Translations under genes and position numbers: made by a program
The notes under the pieces: model-generated
Seen by the model: the letters and a program-made list of their open reading frames with translations, nothing else
Told to the model about the DNA's origin: nothing
Database searches by the model: none
Shown: piece after piece, positions 28,967-38,968 of the stretch
Numbering within the stretch: position 1 is the stretch's first letter
Layout of the letters: every line of letters begins with the position of its first letter
Assembly: GCF_035751725.1 (NCBI RefSeq)
Contig: NZ_CP142104.1
Location: forward strand, 1-64,000
Source: Pseudomonas frederiksbergensis
Lineage (GTDB): Bacteria > Pseudomonadota > Gammaproteobacteria > Pseudomonadales > Pseudomonadaceae
Direction of reading: 5' to 3'
DNA length: 64,000 bases

Positions 28967-30676
28967 TCAATGGCCGGCGGTCGCGCGCCAGGCTTGGGCC
29001 CGACGCAGCAAGCCGCGCGAGGCTCCCGCCAGCAGCAGCGACACCGCAGCCGAGGTGAGCAGAATCAAGGTGGACATGGCAGCGGCGCCGCCGACATTGC
29101 CGGCGTCGTCCATGTTCAGCACGGCGATGGCGGCGAGCAGGCTGTTCGGGCTGTAGAGGAAGATCACCGCCGACACCGTGGTCATCGCCGAGACGAACAG
29201 GTAACGCAGGATGTCGAGCAACGCCGGCAGGCAGATCGGTAGGGTGACGCGCAGAAAATGGCGCAGCAGCGGCACCTTCAGCGACAGCGCGGCGGCCTCG
29301 AACTCGCCATCGAGCTGGCGCAGCGCGGCGCTGGCGGTCAACTGCGCGGTGGTCAGGAAGTGTGCGATGGTGCACGCCACCAGCAGGGTCAGGCTGCCAT
29401 ACAAGCCATGCAGCGGGTTGCCCGGCAGGTTGAAAAAGAACACGTAGCCCAGGCCCAACACCAACCCCGGCACCGCCATTGGTACGAAGCTGAGCAGGCG
29501 CAGGGCCTGGGTCAACGGGCTCTGCCGGGTCTTCTCCAGCAGGTAGGCGCCAGTGAAGGTCAGCAGGCTGCCGAACACGGCCGTGCAACCGGCCAGCAGC
29601 AGGCTATTGCGGTACACCTGCCAGCCGCCGGGCAGTTCGGAGAAGGCGTAGTGGTGCAGCGACAGCGACAAGTCGTAAGGCCAGAACTTGACCAGCGACG
29701 AGTACACCGCCATGCCAAACACGCCGAGCAGCGCCGCGCAGATCAGCAGCACCACGGCGAGGAAGGCCAGGTCGCGATAGCGCGACGGCTGCGGGTGATA
29801 AACCTGGGCACGACCGCTCATGGCCTCGCGCTGACGGCGGCGCAGCCACAAGTCGACGGTGAAGCTCAACAGCGCCGGCAACAGCAGGACCATGCCGATC
29901 AGCGCGCCGCGGCCGAACTGCTGTTGCCCGACCACCGCTTTGTAGGCCTCCAGCGCCAACACCTGATAATCGCCGCCGACCACCACCGGCACGCCGAAAT
30001 CGGTGATGCACAGGGTGAACACCAGGCAGAAGGCCGCGAACACGCCCTGTCGGCTGCCCGGCCAAGTGATGCTGCGAAAGGCTCGCCACGGTGAAGCGCC
30101 CATGCTTGAGGCGGCGTCGAACAAGCGCGCATCGGCCAGGGCCAGGGCCGAAAGCAGCACCATCAGCGCATGGGGAAAGGTGTAGATGGCCTCGCCGATG
30201 ACGATGCCCCAGAACCCATAGATATTGTCCGTGAGCAGATGCCGAAGCACGCCCTGGTTGCCGAACAGGTAGATCAGCGCGATGCCCGGCAGTATCGACG
30301 GCGCCAGCAGCGGCAGCAGGGAAATGCCGCGCCACAGGCCTTTGGCCGGCACGCAAGTGCGCTGCAACGCATAGGCAAAGGCGTAGGCCAGCGGCACGAC
30401 GATAGCGGCCACGGTCAGCGAGACCGTCAGGCTGTTGCCCAGCAGCCAGCGGAAGTTGGCGCTGCCGAACAACTCGGCCGCCGCCGTCAACCCACCGCCC
30501 TGCCCCGGCTCGCTGGCGAAGCCGCGCCACAGCATGGCCAGCAACGGCAACAACACGGTGAGAATCAGCAGCACCAGCAGCAACCATTGGCCACCGTGGA
30601 TGAATAGACGGTCGGCCAGGTCGGCCGGCATGCGCCGCGCGCCGGCCTGGGGCTTGCTCAGCAACACCTGTTCCAT
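28967..30676 (-). CDS. phnU: 2-aminoethylphosphonate-type ABC transporter, double-length permease
   Basis: The 569-residue integral membrane protein contains two copies of the binding-protein-dependent permease fold with about 12 helices and two EAA-like loops (around 190-210 and 460-480). This is the fused permease of the PhnU2 type. The start ATG 30676 shares one base with the phnT stop (TGATG), so translation is coupled. Loop stretches are unremarkable and no frameshift is seen. Confidence 0.88.
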   Translation of the reverse strand: MEQVLLSKPQAGARRMPADLADRLFIHGGQWLLLVLLILTVLLPLLAMLWRGFASEPGQGGGLTAAAELFGSANFRWLLGNSLTVSLTVAAIVVPLAYAFAYALQRTCVPAKGLWRGISLLPLLAPSILPGIALIYLFGNQGVLRHLLTDNIYGFWGIVIGEAIYTFPHALMVLLSALALADARLFDAASSMGASPWRAFRSITWPGSRQGVFAAFCLVFTLCITDFGVPVVVGGDYQVLALEAYKAVVGQQQFGRGALIGMVLLLPALLSFTVDLWLRRRQREAMSGRAQVYHPQPSRYRDLAFLAVVLLICAALLGVFGMAVYSSLVKFWPYDLSLSLHHYAFSELPGGWQVYRNSLLLAGCTAVFGSLLTFTGAYLLEKTRQSPLTQALRLLSFVPMAVPGLVLGLGYVFFFNLPGNPLHGLYGSLTLLVACTIAHFLTTAQLTASAALRQLDGEFEAAALSLKVPLLRHFLRVTLPICLPALLDILRYLFVSAMTTVSAVIFLYSPNSLLAAIAVLNMDDAGNVGGAAAMSTLILLTSAAVSLLLAGASRGLLRRAQAWRATAGH

Positions 30677-31716
30677 CAGACGAACACCTGCAAGCTGCGC
30701 GGCGGCAGCGCCACCCAAATGTCCGGGGCGCCCAGGCGCGGCATGGCTTCCGGCGCCAGCTCGGCAAGCAGGGTATGACCCGGCAGGGCGTCCAGCTCGA
30801 AACTCAGGCGGCAGCGATTGCCGAGGTAGGTGATCTCGCGCATCTGTGCGCTGAACAGGTTGTCTTCGTGCATCAACGGATTGATCACCACCGCTTCGGG
30901 GCGGCAGAACAGGCGACCGCGCTCAGCCGGCCGCACCCCGTGCAGACGCAGATTCAGCGCGCCAACCCGGGCATGCTCGCCGTCGCGCTCGTAAGGCAGC
31001 CAATTGCCTTGGCCAACAAACTCGGCGACGAAGGGCGTGGCCGGCGCGCGATAGATCTCCTGAGGCGTGGCGTACTGCTCGACCCGACCGTGGTTGATCA
31101 CCGCGATGCGGTCGGCCATGAGCATGGCCTCGTCCTGGTTGTGGGTGACCATCACGGTGGTGATGCCCAGGCTCTTCTGCAACCGGCGCAGCTCGCCGCA
31201 CAGATGTTCGCGCACGCGAGCGTCGAGGGCCGACATCGGTTCGTCCAACAGCAGCAACTTGGGCGCCGGCGCCAGGGCGCGGGCCAGGGCCACACGCTGT
31301 TGCTGACCGCCGGAGAGCTGGCCGGGGTATTTCTGCTCGCTGCCCTTGAGGCCGACCAGTTCGAGCATCTCGGCGACCCGCGCGCGGAGCGTCTCGCGAC
31401 TATTGCCGGCCAGGCCGTAACCGATGTTCTGCGCCACCGTGAGGTTGGGAAACAGCGCATAGGATTGGAACAGGATGCCGTAGTCGCGGGCCTGCGGTGG
31501 CAGTGTGGAAACATCCCGATCGCCAAAGAAGATGCCGCCGCCATCCTGGCGCTCCAGCCCGGCAATGCAGCGCAGCAAGGTGGTCTTGCCGCAGCCCGAG
31601 GGGCCGAGCAGGCACACCAGCTCGCCGGCAGAGACGTCCAGCGACACGCCATCCAGCGCCTGATAGGCGCCGAAGTTCTTGTGGATGTCGCGCAGTTGCA
31701 AACTGACCGTAGCCAT
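30676..31716 (-). CDS. phnT: 2-aminoethylphosphonate-type ABC transporter, ATPase
   Basis: The 346-residue ATPase powers uptake through the phnU permease. It has Walker A GPSGCGKTT, the Q-loop LFQSYALFP, signature LSGGQQQRV, Walker B LLLLDEPMSALD and the H-loop VTHNQDEA, followed by a C-terminal TOBE-like domain (about 250-346). I choose ATG 31716 (MATVSLQ) with GAGG upstream over the longer frame to 31758. It is the first gene of the operon phnT-phnU-phnX-phnS-FAD/PhnZ. Confidence 0.9.
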   Translation of the reverse strand: MATVSLQLRDIHKNFGAYQALDGVSLDVSAGELVCLLGPSGCGKTTLLRCIAGLERQDGGGIFFGDRDVSTLPPQARDYGILFQSYALFPNLTVAQNIGYGLAGNSRETLRARVAEMLELVGLKGSEQKYPGQLSGGQQQRVALARALAPAPKLLLLDEPMSALDARVREHLCGELRRLQKSLGITTVMVTHNQDEAMLMADRIAVINHGRVEQYATPQEIYRAPATPFVAEFVGQGNWLPYERDGEHARVGALNLRLHGVRPAERGRLFCRPEAVVINPLMHEDNLFSAQMREITYLGNRCRLSFELDALPGHTLLAELAPEAMPRLGAPDIWVALPPRSLQVFV

Positions 31717-31859
31717 GGCGGAACCTCGTCGGTGAAATACGAGGCTCATCTTGGGCACGGGGTGCTAAGGCTTTATGGCAGTTGGGCAAAAGCTGCCGAT
31801 AGTGGTATCGGTGGATTTAGGTAGTGTTTCCACATCGAAGGTGGGCGCGAGGCACCTAC

Positions 31860-31976
31860 GAGGTTGCGGATCTGCGTGGTGACCGTGGGCTGGCTGAGGC
31901 CGAGCTTCTTCGCCGCCTGGGTGATGCTGCCCAGGCGGGTGACCATGTGGAAGGATTTCAGCTCGGCGAAGGACAT
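31860..31976 (-). pseudogene. Truncated LysR-family regulator (N-terminal helix-turn-helix only)
   Basis: From ATG 31976 the frame encodes MSFAELKSFHMVTRLGSITQ and AAKKLGLSQPTVTTQIRNL, a perfect LysR winged-helix start. After residue 39 it departs from the family and stops about 28 codons later. Only about 140 bp separate the break from phnT, so the remaining roughly 260 residues including the inducer-binding domain are deleted. It lies upstream of phnT on the same strand and may be the lost regulator of the phn operon. Confidence 0.8.
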
Positions 31977-32243
31977 GATGGATACGGCTCTCGATGCGGA
32001 TCGCCCTCGAAGGAGCGTGAGAAAACATTACAGCTTGGACGTGACAGGACGTCAGTAAATCATGACAGGCAGATCGACTTGCAGCGTTTCCTAACGCGAT
32101 AAAACAACGTCAGGCGCCATCGCTAAAACCGGCCCTCTGGCTCCGAATTCCAAGGCAAAACGCAGCCTTGTTTATTCCGCCACAGCCATCCTTCCATCAA
32201 GCTACGAATCCTTGCGCCATTGCCTACAACTACGCCAGAATCC
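31977..32243. other. Intergenic, nothing recognised
   Basis: This stretch between the LysR remnant and the DUF6124 leader shows no reading frame with gene-like features and no clear repeat. Confidence 0.45.
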
Positions 32244-32506
32244 GCCCGCTTGTGCGCCTTGACCATGGGTTCTATTGTTTTCCTGCCACTGCCCATCGGT
32301 GGTCGGGTTTAGTAGCCCGTTGGTATTTAGTAAGGTGCAAGGCTCCTATCAGTCAGGTATTTCCATGCCTGTATTTGATGGCGGCTGTGCGCAGGGCGCC
32401 CTCGGGCGCGCCGGCTTGCTAAGTCCCCGGTCTACTAACCTGCGTACAGCTGCCACCCCTTGTTTAGTAGCTAGAGGGTTGCGGCTTCACCTACAGGACT
32501 TAGTAC
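32244..32506 (+). promoter_or_regulatory. Long conserved leader of the DUF6124-type gene
   Basis: A leader of up to 260 nt contains four TTAGTA-type motifs: GGTTTAGTAGC near 32308, ATTTAGTAAGG near 32327, GTTTAGTAGCT near 32462 and ACTTAGTAC just before the start codon. A complementary TCTACTAACC near 32431 could pair with the first or third, and a GC-rich GCGCCCTCGGGCGC hairpin sits near 32396. I recall similar leaders before related genes in P. fluorescens strains. Its first 74 bp recur at 25062-25133. It looks like a structured regulatory RNA, but its function is unknown. Confidence 0.5.
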
Positions 32507-32866
32507 ATGTTCAAACCTACACCGAATCCGCCAGAGGCGGACCAAGCTTCCCCGCGAACCAAATCCAAAGCCAAGAAACACGACGAAGCCACCAATCGCG
32601 CCTTGGATTACTACCTGCTACCAAAACCGAAAAAGTCCGAAGATACGTCCCAACCGGGCCAACTCTTCACCGTCGCAAAAAACGCCGACAACGAATCCCT
32701 CCTCGCCAACCTCAGCGAAACCCTGGCGGCAGCTGATGCGATGGTCAGCAACCTGGCTTTCGATCTGGAAGGCCAGCGTCGTCACATCCTCCTCGGCATT
32801 CAACAGTTGATTGAATTGAGTTCACTGCTGGCGAATCGGGTGTTGGATAACGTTGATCCGCGATAG
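32507..32866 (+). CDS. DUF6124/DUF3077-type hypothetical protein
   Basis: The 119-residue product is soluble with a basic, Lys/Pro-rich N-terminal half and a predicted helical C-terminal half (ESLLANLSETLAAADAMVSN to LLANRVLDN). This pattern fits a small family abundant, often in several copies, in fluorescent pseudomonads; no function is known to me. ATG 32507 has AGGA about 10 nt upstream and a long conserved leader. It ends at a strong hairpin terminator. A deletion remnant of the same module lies at 25062-25173. Confidence 0.72.
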   Translation: MFKPTPNPPEADQASPRTKSKAKKHDEATNRALDYYLLPKPKKSEDTSQPGQLFTVAKNADNESLLANLSETLAAADAMVSNLAFDLEGQRRHILLGIQQLIELSSLLANRVLDNVDPR

Positions 32867-32887
32867 CAGGTAAATATCCTTCCCAAA

Positions 32888-32921
32888 AGCAAACCCGACA
32901 TCTTGTGTGTCGGGTTCGCTC
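32888..32921 (+). terminator. Terminator of the DUF6124-type gene
   Basis: AACCCGACA (32892-32900) pairs with TGTCGGGTT (32908-32916). It is nearly identical to the terminator at 25143-25168. Confidence 0.75.
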
Positions 32922-33107
32922 TATTAATGTTCCAGAAACACGAAAACCCGCAGAGATTTCTCTCAAGCGGGCCTCGGAAGGTAGGCACGAGAGTCACCCC
33001 TCATGCGTTGGGATAAGTTTTGTTGCGGGACAATCACTAGGTCAGTCAAATTTGATGAATGCCCGTGATCTTGCAGATCTTTGCGCGACGCGTACATTTC
33101 CGAGCAT

Positions 33108-33148
33108 AAAAAAACGGGCCTGCATTCCCACGCAGCCCCGTTTTTTTC
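33108..33148 (-). terminator. Terminator of the metNIQ operon
   Basis: AAAAAAACGGG-CCTGC pairs with GCAG-CCCCGTTTTTTT around a short loop. The run of A on the left gives the T tract for minus-strand transcripts leaving metQ. Confidence 0.88.
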
Positions 33149-33162
33149 ACCACCCGATCAGA

Positions 33163-33933
33163 TCAAAACGCCGGCAAAACCGCGCCTTTGTACTTCTCAA
33201 GAATAAAAGCCTTCACTTCCGGCGTATGCAGCGCCGCCACCAGCTTCTTCATCGCCTCACTGTCCTTATCATCCTCACGAGCCACCAAGATGTTCACATA
33301 AGGCGAGTCGTTACCTTCAATCACCAGCGCATCCTTGGAAGGATCAAGCTTGGCTTCCAACGCATAGTTGGTATTGATCAGCGCCAAATCCACCTGGGTC
33401 AGCACCCGCGGAATAGTCGCCGCTTCCAGCTCGCGGAATTTCAGATCCTTCGGATTTCCGGTGATGTCCTTGGTAGTCGACAGGATGTTGTTCGAATCCT
33501 TCAACTTGATCACCCCAGCCTTCGCCAGCAGCAACAGCGCACGGCCGCCGTTGGTGGCGTCGTTCGGGATCACCACGTTGGCGCCGCTCGATAGTTCGTC
33601 GAGTTTCTTGATTTTGCTGGAGTACGCGCCCAGAGGTTCCAGATGCACGCCGGCCACGCTCACCAGGTGCGTGCCCTTGGCCTTGTTGAACTCATCCAGG
33701 TACGGCTGGTGCTGGAAGAAGTTGGCGTCCAGGCGCTTTTCCGCAACCTGTACGTTTGGCTGGATGTAGTCGGTGAAGACTTTGACCTTGAGGTCCACGC
33801 CTTCTTTGGCCAATGCCGGTTTGACGAACTCGAGGATTTCCGCGTGGGGGACCGGGGTGGCAGCGACAGTCAGTGTCTCGGCGTGGGCGGAAAACGCGGC
33901 GGCGGCAGCGAAGGCAACCAGTAGTTTCTTCAT
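33163..33933 (-). CDS. metQ: D-methionine ABC transporter, binding protein MetQ
   Basis: MetQ captures methionine in the periplasm for MetNI. The 256-residue protein has a signal peptide (about 1-18, AHA|ETL; no lipobox Cys) and the NlpA/MetQ fold with conserved KVFTDYIQPN, NFFQHQPYLDEFN and NDATNGGRALLLL segments. AAGGAG precedes the ATG. It is third in metN-metI-metQ and is followed by a strong terminator. Confidence 0.96.
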   Translation of the reverse strand: MKKLLVAFAAAAAFSAHAETLTVAATPVPHAEILEFVKPALAKEGVDLKVKVFTDYIQPNVQVAEKRLDANFFQHQPYLDEFNKAKGTHLVSVAGVHLEPLGAYSSKIKKLDELSSGANVVIPNDATNGGRALLLLAKAGVIKLKDSNNILSTTKDITGNPKDLKFRELEAATIPRVLTQVDLALINTNYALEAKLDPSKDALVIEGNDSPYVNILVAREDDKDSEAMKKLVAALHTPEVKAFILEKYKGAVLPAF

Positions 33934-34012
33934 TCAGCTAACTCCTTGTGGGGCGCCTGCTCTTGGCGCCTGCCAGCGAATGGCCGGCTCATGGTTTATT
34001 GGCCGCGAGGCC

Positions 34013-34687
34013 TTATTTTCTAGAGAAATGCACAACCAGTTTGTCGCCCACGGTCTGCAGGACCTGGACCAGCACCAGTAGCAACACCACCGTGACCACC
34101 ATCACATCGGTCTGGAAACGCTGGTAACCGAAGCGGATCGCCAGGTCACCCAAGCCGCCGGCGCCGACCACACCGGCCATGGCCGTGTAGGACACCAGCG
34201 TAATCGCTGTCACCGTAATCGCTGCAAAAATGCCTGGGCGGGCTTCCGGCAGCAAGGCGTTGACGATGATTTGCCGGGTGGTCGCGCCCATGGCCTGGGT
34301 GGCTTCGATGATGCCGCGGTCGACTTCGCGCAGGGCGGTTTCCACCAGGCGGGCGAAGAACGGTGTGGCGCCGACCACCAGCGGTGGAATCGCGCCGGCC
34401 ACGCCCAGGGAGGTGCCGGTGATCAATACCGTGAACGGGATCATCACGATCAACAGGATGATGAACGGCAGCGAACGCAGGATGTTGACGATCAGCGACA
34501 GCAACGCATAAACGCCCCGGGCTTCGAGCAACTGGCGCGGGCTGCACAAGAACAGCAGCACGCCCAGGGGCAGGCCGAGCAGCACGGTGAACAGCAGCGA
34601 ACCGAACAGCATCAGAAAGGTGTCGCCGGTGGCCAGCCAGATTTCCAGCCAGTCGATGTTGGAGAAGAACGAATTCAGCAGTTCCAT
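34013..34687 (-). CDS. metI: D-methionine ABC transporter, permease MetI
   Basis: MetI is the 224-residue inner-membrane permease with five to six helices and the EAA loop EATQAMGATTRQII that contacts MetN. Its ATG shares one base with the metN stop (TAATG). It sits 79 bp upstream of metQ. Confidence 0.96.
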   Translation of the reverse strand: MELLNSFFSNIDWLEIWLATGDTFLMLFGSLLFTVLLGLPLGVLLFLCSPRQLLEARGVYALLSLIVNILRSLPFIILLIVMIPFTVLITGTSLGVAGAIPPLVVGATPFFARLVETALREVDRGIIEATQAMGATTRQIIVNALLPEARPGIFAAITVTAITLVSYTAMAGVVGAGGLGDLAIRFGYQRFQTDVMVVTVVLLLVLVQVLQTVGDKLVVHFSRK

Positions 34688-35694
34688 TAGCGCAGCACCT
34701 CCATGTGGACATCGGCCGCGGTGAAGCGGGCGAACGCCGCCTCCATGTCACCGCCGGTGATGGCGAGGGTCAGTTGCCCGTAGGGGGTGTCTTTGATGCG
34801 GTCGATGCGGCCGGCCAGGATGCTGTAGTCCACGCCGGTTTCCCGGGCGACGGTACCGAGCAACGGCGCGTAGGTCGCATCGCCCTGGAACGTCAGACGC
34901 ACGATGCGTCCTGGGACGTGAGCGAAGTCGTCGCGCTGTTCACTTTCGTCGATCTGCTCGTCTTCCTGGACGAAACGTTTGGTGGTCGGGTGCTTCGGAT
35001 GCAGGAACACCTCGGCCACCGGGCCTTGCTCGACGATCACGCCGGCGTCCATCACGGCCACTTGGTCGCAAACGCGGCGGATCACGTCCATTTCATGGGT
35101 GATCAGCACGATGGTCAGCTTCAGCTCGCGGTTGATCTCCGCCAGCAGTTGCAGCACCGAGGCGGTGGTCTGCGGGTCGAGGGCGCTGGTGGCCTCGTCA
35201 CACAGCAGGATCTTGGGTTTGGTCGCCAGGGCGCGGGCAATGCCGACGCGTTGCTTCTGGCCGCCGGACAGTTGCGCCGGGTATTTGCGGGCGTGGTCGG
35301 ACAGCCCTACCCGCGCCAGCAGTTCGGCGACGCGGCGGTCGATTTCGCTGCGGGACAACTCGCCGGCCAGCGTCAGCGGCAGCGCGACGTTGTCGGCCAC
35401 GGTCTTGGACGCCAGCAGGTTGAAGTGCTGGAAAATCATCCCGACTTGCTGGCGAAAGCGGCGCAGGCCACCGGCATCCAGGGCAGTGACTTCTTCGCCG
35501 TCGACGATGATCTTGCCGCCCGTGGAGTCTTCCAGGCGATTGATCAGGCGCAGCAGGGTACTTTTTCCTGCACCGGAATGGCCAATCAGGCCGAAGACCT
35601 GACCGTTCTCGATTGTCAGACTGGTCGGGTGCAGGGCGGGGATATCCCTACCGGCAACCCGGTAGGTTTTATGGACATTTTGAAACTCGATCAC
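34687..35694 (-). CDS. metN: D-methionine ABC transporter, ATPase MetN
   Basis: MetN drives methionine import. The 335-residue protein has Walker [10 protein letters not shown], signature LSGGQKQRV, Walker [14 protein letters not shown], and a C-terminal regulatory NIL domain (about 265-335) that gives methionine feedback inhibition. It is the first gene of the metNIQ operon, corresponding to PA5503-PA5505 in P. aeruginosa. Its 266-bp upstream gap is shared with the divergent katE. Confidence 0.96.
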   Translation of the reverse strand: MIEFQNVHKTYRVAGRDIPALHPTSLTIENGQVFGLIGHSGAGKSTLLRLINRLEDSTGGKIIVDGEEVTALDAGGLRRFRQQVGMIFQHFNLLASKTVADNVALPLTLAGELSRSEIDRRVAELLARVGLSDHARKYPAQLSGGQKQRVGIARALATKPKILLCDEATSALDPQTTASVLQLLAEINRELKLTIVLITHEMDVIRRVCDQVAVMDAGVIVEQGPVAEVFLHPKHPTTKRFVQEDEQIDESEQRDDFAHVPGRIVRLTFQGDATYAPLLGTVARETGVDYSILAGRIDRIKDTPYGQLTLAITGGDMEAAFARFTAADVHMEVLR

Positions 35695-35960
35695 GTAGCG
35701 AACCTTGTGGGGCGCGTTGGAAAAGGATCAGCGGTTAGCCGGGCGCGCATTTTAGCCTGTCCGTATAGAGGTTCTTAGCATTTATTTGAGATTGAACCAG
35801 CGATTTGGCAATAAGGCGATCAAAGGACATAAAAAAGGAACACAGCGAAACGGTATCGGTCACTCATTAAGCAACTCAAAACATGCCCAGGTACCGTGCC
35901 TGGTGCATCGAACTCACGGGTCCTGGCCACGGCGGGGATCGCAACGAGGAGTCATGCCTG

Positions 35961-38096
35961 ATGAGCACTCACAAACCTGCCGGCCCCAGCCAATTGGCGG
36001 GGACCGATACCCTGGATCGCAGCAATACCAACGACAAGCTCGAAAGCCTGGAGCAGTTTCGTTCCGACGCCACCGAGCAGGCGTTGCGCACCAACCAGGG
36101 CGTGAAGATCGCCGACAACCAGAACACCTTGCGCGCCGGCCCCCGCGGCCCCTCGCTGCTGGAAGACTTCATCATGCGTGAGAAAATCACGCATTTTGAC
36201 CACGAGCGGATCCCGGAGCGCATCGTCCACGCCCGCGGCACCGGCGCCCATGGCTACTTTCAAGCCTATGAATCCCATGCGGCCCTGACCAAGGCCGGTT
36301 TCCTACAGGACCCAAGCAAGAAAACCCCGGTCTTCGTGCGCTTTTCCACCGTGCAAGGTCCACGAGGCTCCGGTGACACCGTGCGGGACGTGCGTGGCTT
36401 TGCGGTGAAGTTTTTCACCGACGAAGGCAACTTCGACCTGGTGGGCAACAACATGCCGGTGTTTTTCATTCAGGACGCGGTGAAATTTCCGGACTTTGTC
36501 CACGCGGTAAAACCCGAGCCCCATAACGAAATTCCTACGGGCGGCTCGGCCCACGACACCTTTTGGGATTTCGTCTCGCTGGTGCCGGAATCGGCCCACA
36601 TGGTGATCTGGGCGATGTCTGACCGGGCCATTCCAAAAAGCCTACGCACGATGCAGGGCTTTGGGGTGCACACCTTCCGTATGATCAATGCGGAAGGCCG
36701 CAGTAGCTTCGTCAAGTTTCACTGGCGACCCAAGGCCGGGACCTGTTCCCTGGTGTGGGACGAAGCCCAGAAACTCGCGGGCAAGGACACCGACTACCAC
36801 CGTCGCGATCTGTGGGAATCCATTGAGATGGGCGACTACCCGGAATGGGAATTCGGCGTGCAGATCGTTGCCGAGGAGGACGAGCACAACTTCGACTTCG
36901 ACCTGCTCGACCCGACCAAGATCATCCCTGAAGAGCTGGTGCCGATCACGCCCCTGGGCAAGATGGTGCTGAACCGCAACCCGGATAACTTCTTCGCCGA
37001 AGTCGAGCAAATCGCCTTCTGCCCCGGGCACATCGTGCCGGGCATCGACTTTTCCAACGACCCGCTGCTGCAAGGCCGGCTGTTTTCCTACACCGATACG
37101 CAGATCAGCCGACTCGGCGGACCGAATTTTCATGAGCTGCCGATCAATCGTGCGATTACGCCCGTGCACAACGGCCAGCGTGACGCGATGCACCGCACCA
37201 CCATCGACAAGGGGCGGGCGTCCTACGAGCCAAACTCCATCGACGGTGGATGGCCGAAGGAAACCCCGCCCGGCCCGCAGGACGGTGGTTTCGAAAGTTA
37301 TCCAGAGCGTATCGACGCCTACAAGATCCGCCAGCGCAGCGATTCGTTCTCTGATCATTTCTCCCAGGCGCGGCTGTTCTACAAGAGCATGAGCCCGCAT
37401 GAGCAAGAGCACATCATCGCCGCCTACAGCTTCGAACTGGGCAAGGTGGAGCGGGAGTTCATCCGGGCGCGGCAGGTCAATGAGATCCTTGCCAACATCG
37501 ACTTGGAATTGGCCGGGCGGGTCGCCAAGAACCTCGGTTTGCCGGCGCCCACCGCTGGTACGGTCGATGTTCCGCAGCCTTCGCTGGAACAATCCCCCGC
37601 CCTGAGCCAGGCGAACCTGCTTTCCGGCGACATCAAGACGCGCAAAGTGGCGGTGTTGGTGGCTAACGGTGTCGATGGGGCGATCATCGATACGCTCAAA
37701 CAGGCTCTGGAGGCTGAGGGCGCCCACGCCAAAGTGCTGGGGCCGACTTCGGCGCCGGTCACCACGGCCGATGGGCAGACGCTGGCGGTGGATGCGTCCA
37801 TGGAAGGCATGCCGTCGATTGCCTTTGACGCGGTGTTCGTGCCCGGTGGTGCGGAGTCGATCAAGGCCTTGAGTCGCGACGGCGTGGCGTTGCATTACGT
37901 GCTGGAGGCCTACAAGCATCTGAAAGCCATTGGCCTTCATGGTGAGGCCCGGCAGTTGTTGGTGGAATTGAAGCTGGAGGTGGATGCGGGGTTGATCGAA
38001 GACGCGGATGCGAGCGGTTTTTCGCGATTTTTTGCGGCGATTGCTCAGCATCGGGTTTGGGCGCGGGAGCCCAAGGCGAAGGCGGTTCCGGCCTGA
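35961..38096 (+). CDS. katE: Large-subunit catalase HPII
   Basis: KatE disproportionates hydrogen peroxide, usually in stationary phase. The 711-residue protein starts ATG 35961 with GAGGAG upstream. The catalase core (about 40-560) has the distal His in [15 protein letters not shown], the Asn region [12 protein letters not shown], and the proximal haem Tyr in [14 protein letters not shown]. The C-terminal PfpI/DJ-1-like flavodoxin domain (about 590-700: [22 protein letters not shown]) marks the large clade. Upstream ATGs lack a ribosome-binding site. It is divergent from metN. Confidence 0.96.
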   Translation: MSTHKPAGPSQLAGTDTLDRSNTNDKLESLEQFRSDATEQALRTNQGVKIADNQNTLRAGPRGPSLLEDFIMREKITHFDHERIPERIVHARGTGAHGYFQAYESHAALTKAGFLQDPSKKTPVFVRFSTVQGPRGSGDTVRDVRGFAVKFFTDEGNFDLVGNNMPVFFIQDAVKFPDFVHAVKPEPHNEIPTGGSAHDTFWDFVSLVPESAHMVIWAMSDRAIPKSLRTMQGFGVHTFRMINAEGRSSFVKFHWRPKAGTCSLVWDEAQKLAGKDTDYHRRDLWESIEMGDYPEWEFGVQIVAEEDEHNFDFDLLDPTKIIPEELVPITPLGKMVLNRNPDNFFAEVEQIAFCPGHIVPGIDFSNDPLLQGRLFSYTDTQISRLGGPNFHELPINRAITPVHNGQRDAMHRTTIDKGRASYEPNSIDGGWPKETPPGPQDGGFESYPERIDAYKIRQRSDSFSDHFSQARLFYKSMSPHEQEHIIAAYSFELGKVEREFIRARQVNEILANIDLELAGRVAKNLGLPAPTAGTVDVPQPSLEQSPALSQANLLSGDIKTRKVAVLVANGVDGAIIDTLKQALEAEGAHAKVLGPTSAPVTTADGQTLAVDASMEGMPSIAFDAVFVPGGAESIKALSRDGVALHYVLEAYKHLKAIGLHGEARQLLVELKLEVDAGLIEDADASGFSRFFAAIAQHRVWAREPKAKAVPA

Positions 38097-38130
38097 TGAG
38101 GGCCTGAAGGGGTTTGTTGCAGGACAGGGC

Positions 38131-38202
38131 GCTTTCGCGAGCAAGCCCGCTCTCACACAGGTTTGCGAACAACCTTGTGGGAGCGGGCTTGCTCCGGGCT
38201 GC
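38131..38202. repeat. Inverted pair of REP sequences
   Basis: CGCGAGCAAGCCCGCTCTCA and GTGGGAGCGGGCTTGCTCC face each other across about 25 bp, a typical REP doublet of P. fluorescens. It lies between katE and the convergent lipoprotein gene. Confidence 0.78.
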
Positions 38203-38217
38203 GTTCCTACGGAGCTT

Positions 38218-38931
38218 TTAGGGCTTGCGCGGAGTCAGCACCATCTGCGCTGGCACACTGCGCAAAATCTGTTTCCGCAACTTCAGATCAAACCCCGGAT
38301 CAAGCTTCTTGACTCGCTTGTCCAGTAACGTCGCCAGCCAAGGGTAATCATCGGTACGCGGCGCCTGGATGCTGACGTCGCACTGATAATTCACCACATC
38401 GGCGGCGATGGCGTCCAGTTGCCGACGCATTTGCTGAATATCGGCTATGTTGAGCGCAACCGTGGTGCTCGGTGCGCTCGGGTCGATCACCTTGGCAACC
38501 GGCTTGGCTTCGGCGGCCTTGAGGTCGGCCTCGGCCTTTTCCAGGTCGGCCTTGCGGGCTTCGGCAATGGCGCTGTTGAACTCGCCGGTCAGCGCCGGAG
38601 CCTTGGGCATCAAGGCTCGGGCTCGGCTAAGGGCGGTGGCGGCAGCGTTGACATCGCCTTTTTGCAGGTCGATCTGGCTGCGGCGCAGATACGCCTCGGC
38701 CAATTGCCGCTGGTAGGGTTCCAGCGTCGGGTCTTCGGGCGACTGGGCCTGCAAGGCGGCCAACTGGCCTTCAGCGGTGGCTAGCTCATTGCTGGCCAGG
38801 CTTTGTTCGAGCTGTGCGATGGCCGGGCCCCGCGTATCGGGAGCCTGGGTGACCGGCGGAGTACTCTGGCACGCGCCCAGCAGTAGGGAAAATGCGACAA
38901 GGAGCAGATAACGGGAGGCGAACGGCTTCAT
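38218..38931 (-). CDS. Lipoprotein, PA5502-like
   Basis: The 237-residue product has a lipoprotein signal peptide ending LLLGAC, so Cys21 is the lipid anchor. The mature part contains two helical repeats rich in Ala/Leu (about 35-150, TPR-like in appearance), followed by a conserved C-terminal domain (WLATLLDKRVKKLDPGF). It lies next to znuB, the position of PA5502. Function is unknown. Confidence 0.85.
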   Translation of the reverse strand: MKPFASRYLLLVAFSLLLGACQSTPPVTQAPDTRGPAIAQLEQSLASNELATAEGQLAALQAQSPEDPTLEPYQRQLAEAYLRRSQIDLQKGDVNAAATALSRARALMPKAPALTGEFNSAIAEARKADLEKAEADLKAAEAKPVAKVIDPSAPSTTVALNIADIQQMRRQLDAIAADVVNYQCDVSIQAPRTDDYPWLATLLDKRVKKLDPGFDLKLRKQILRSVPAQMVLTPRKP

Positions 38932-38968
38932 TCCTGCGACTCTCTATTTGCGCAAAAAGCGAGCAAGT

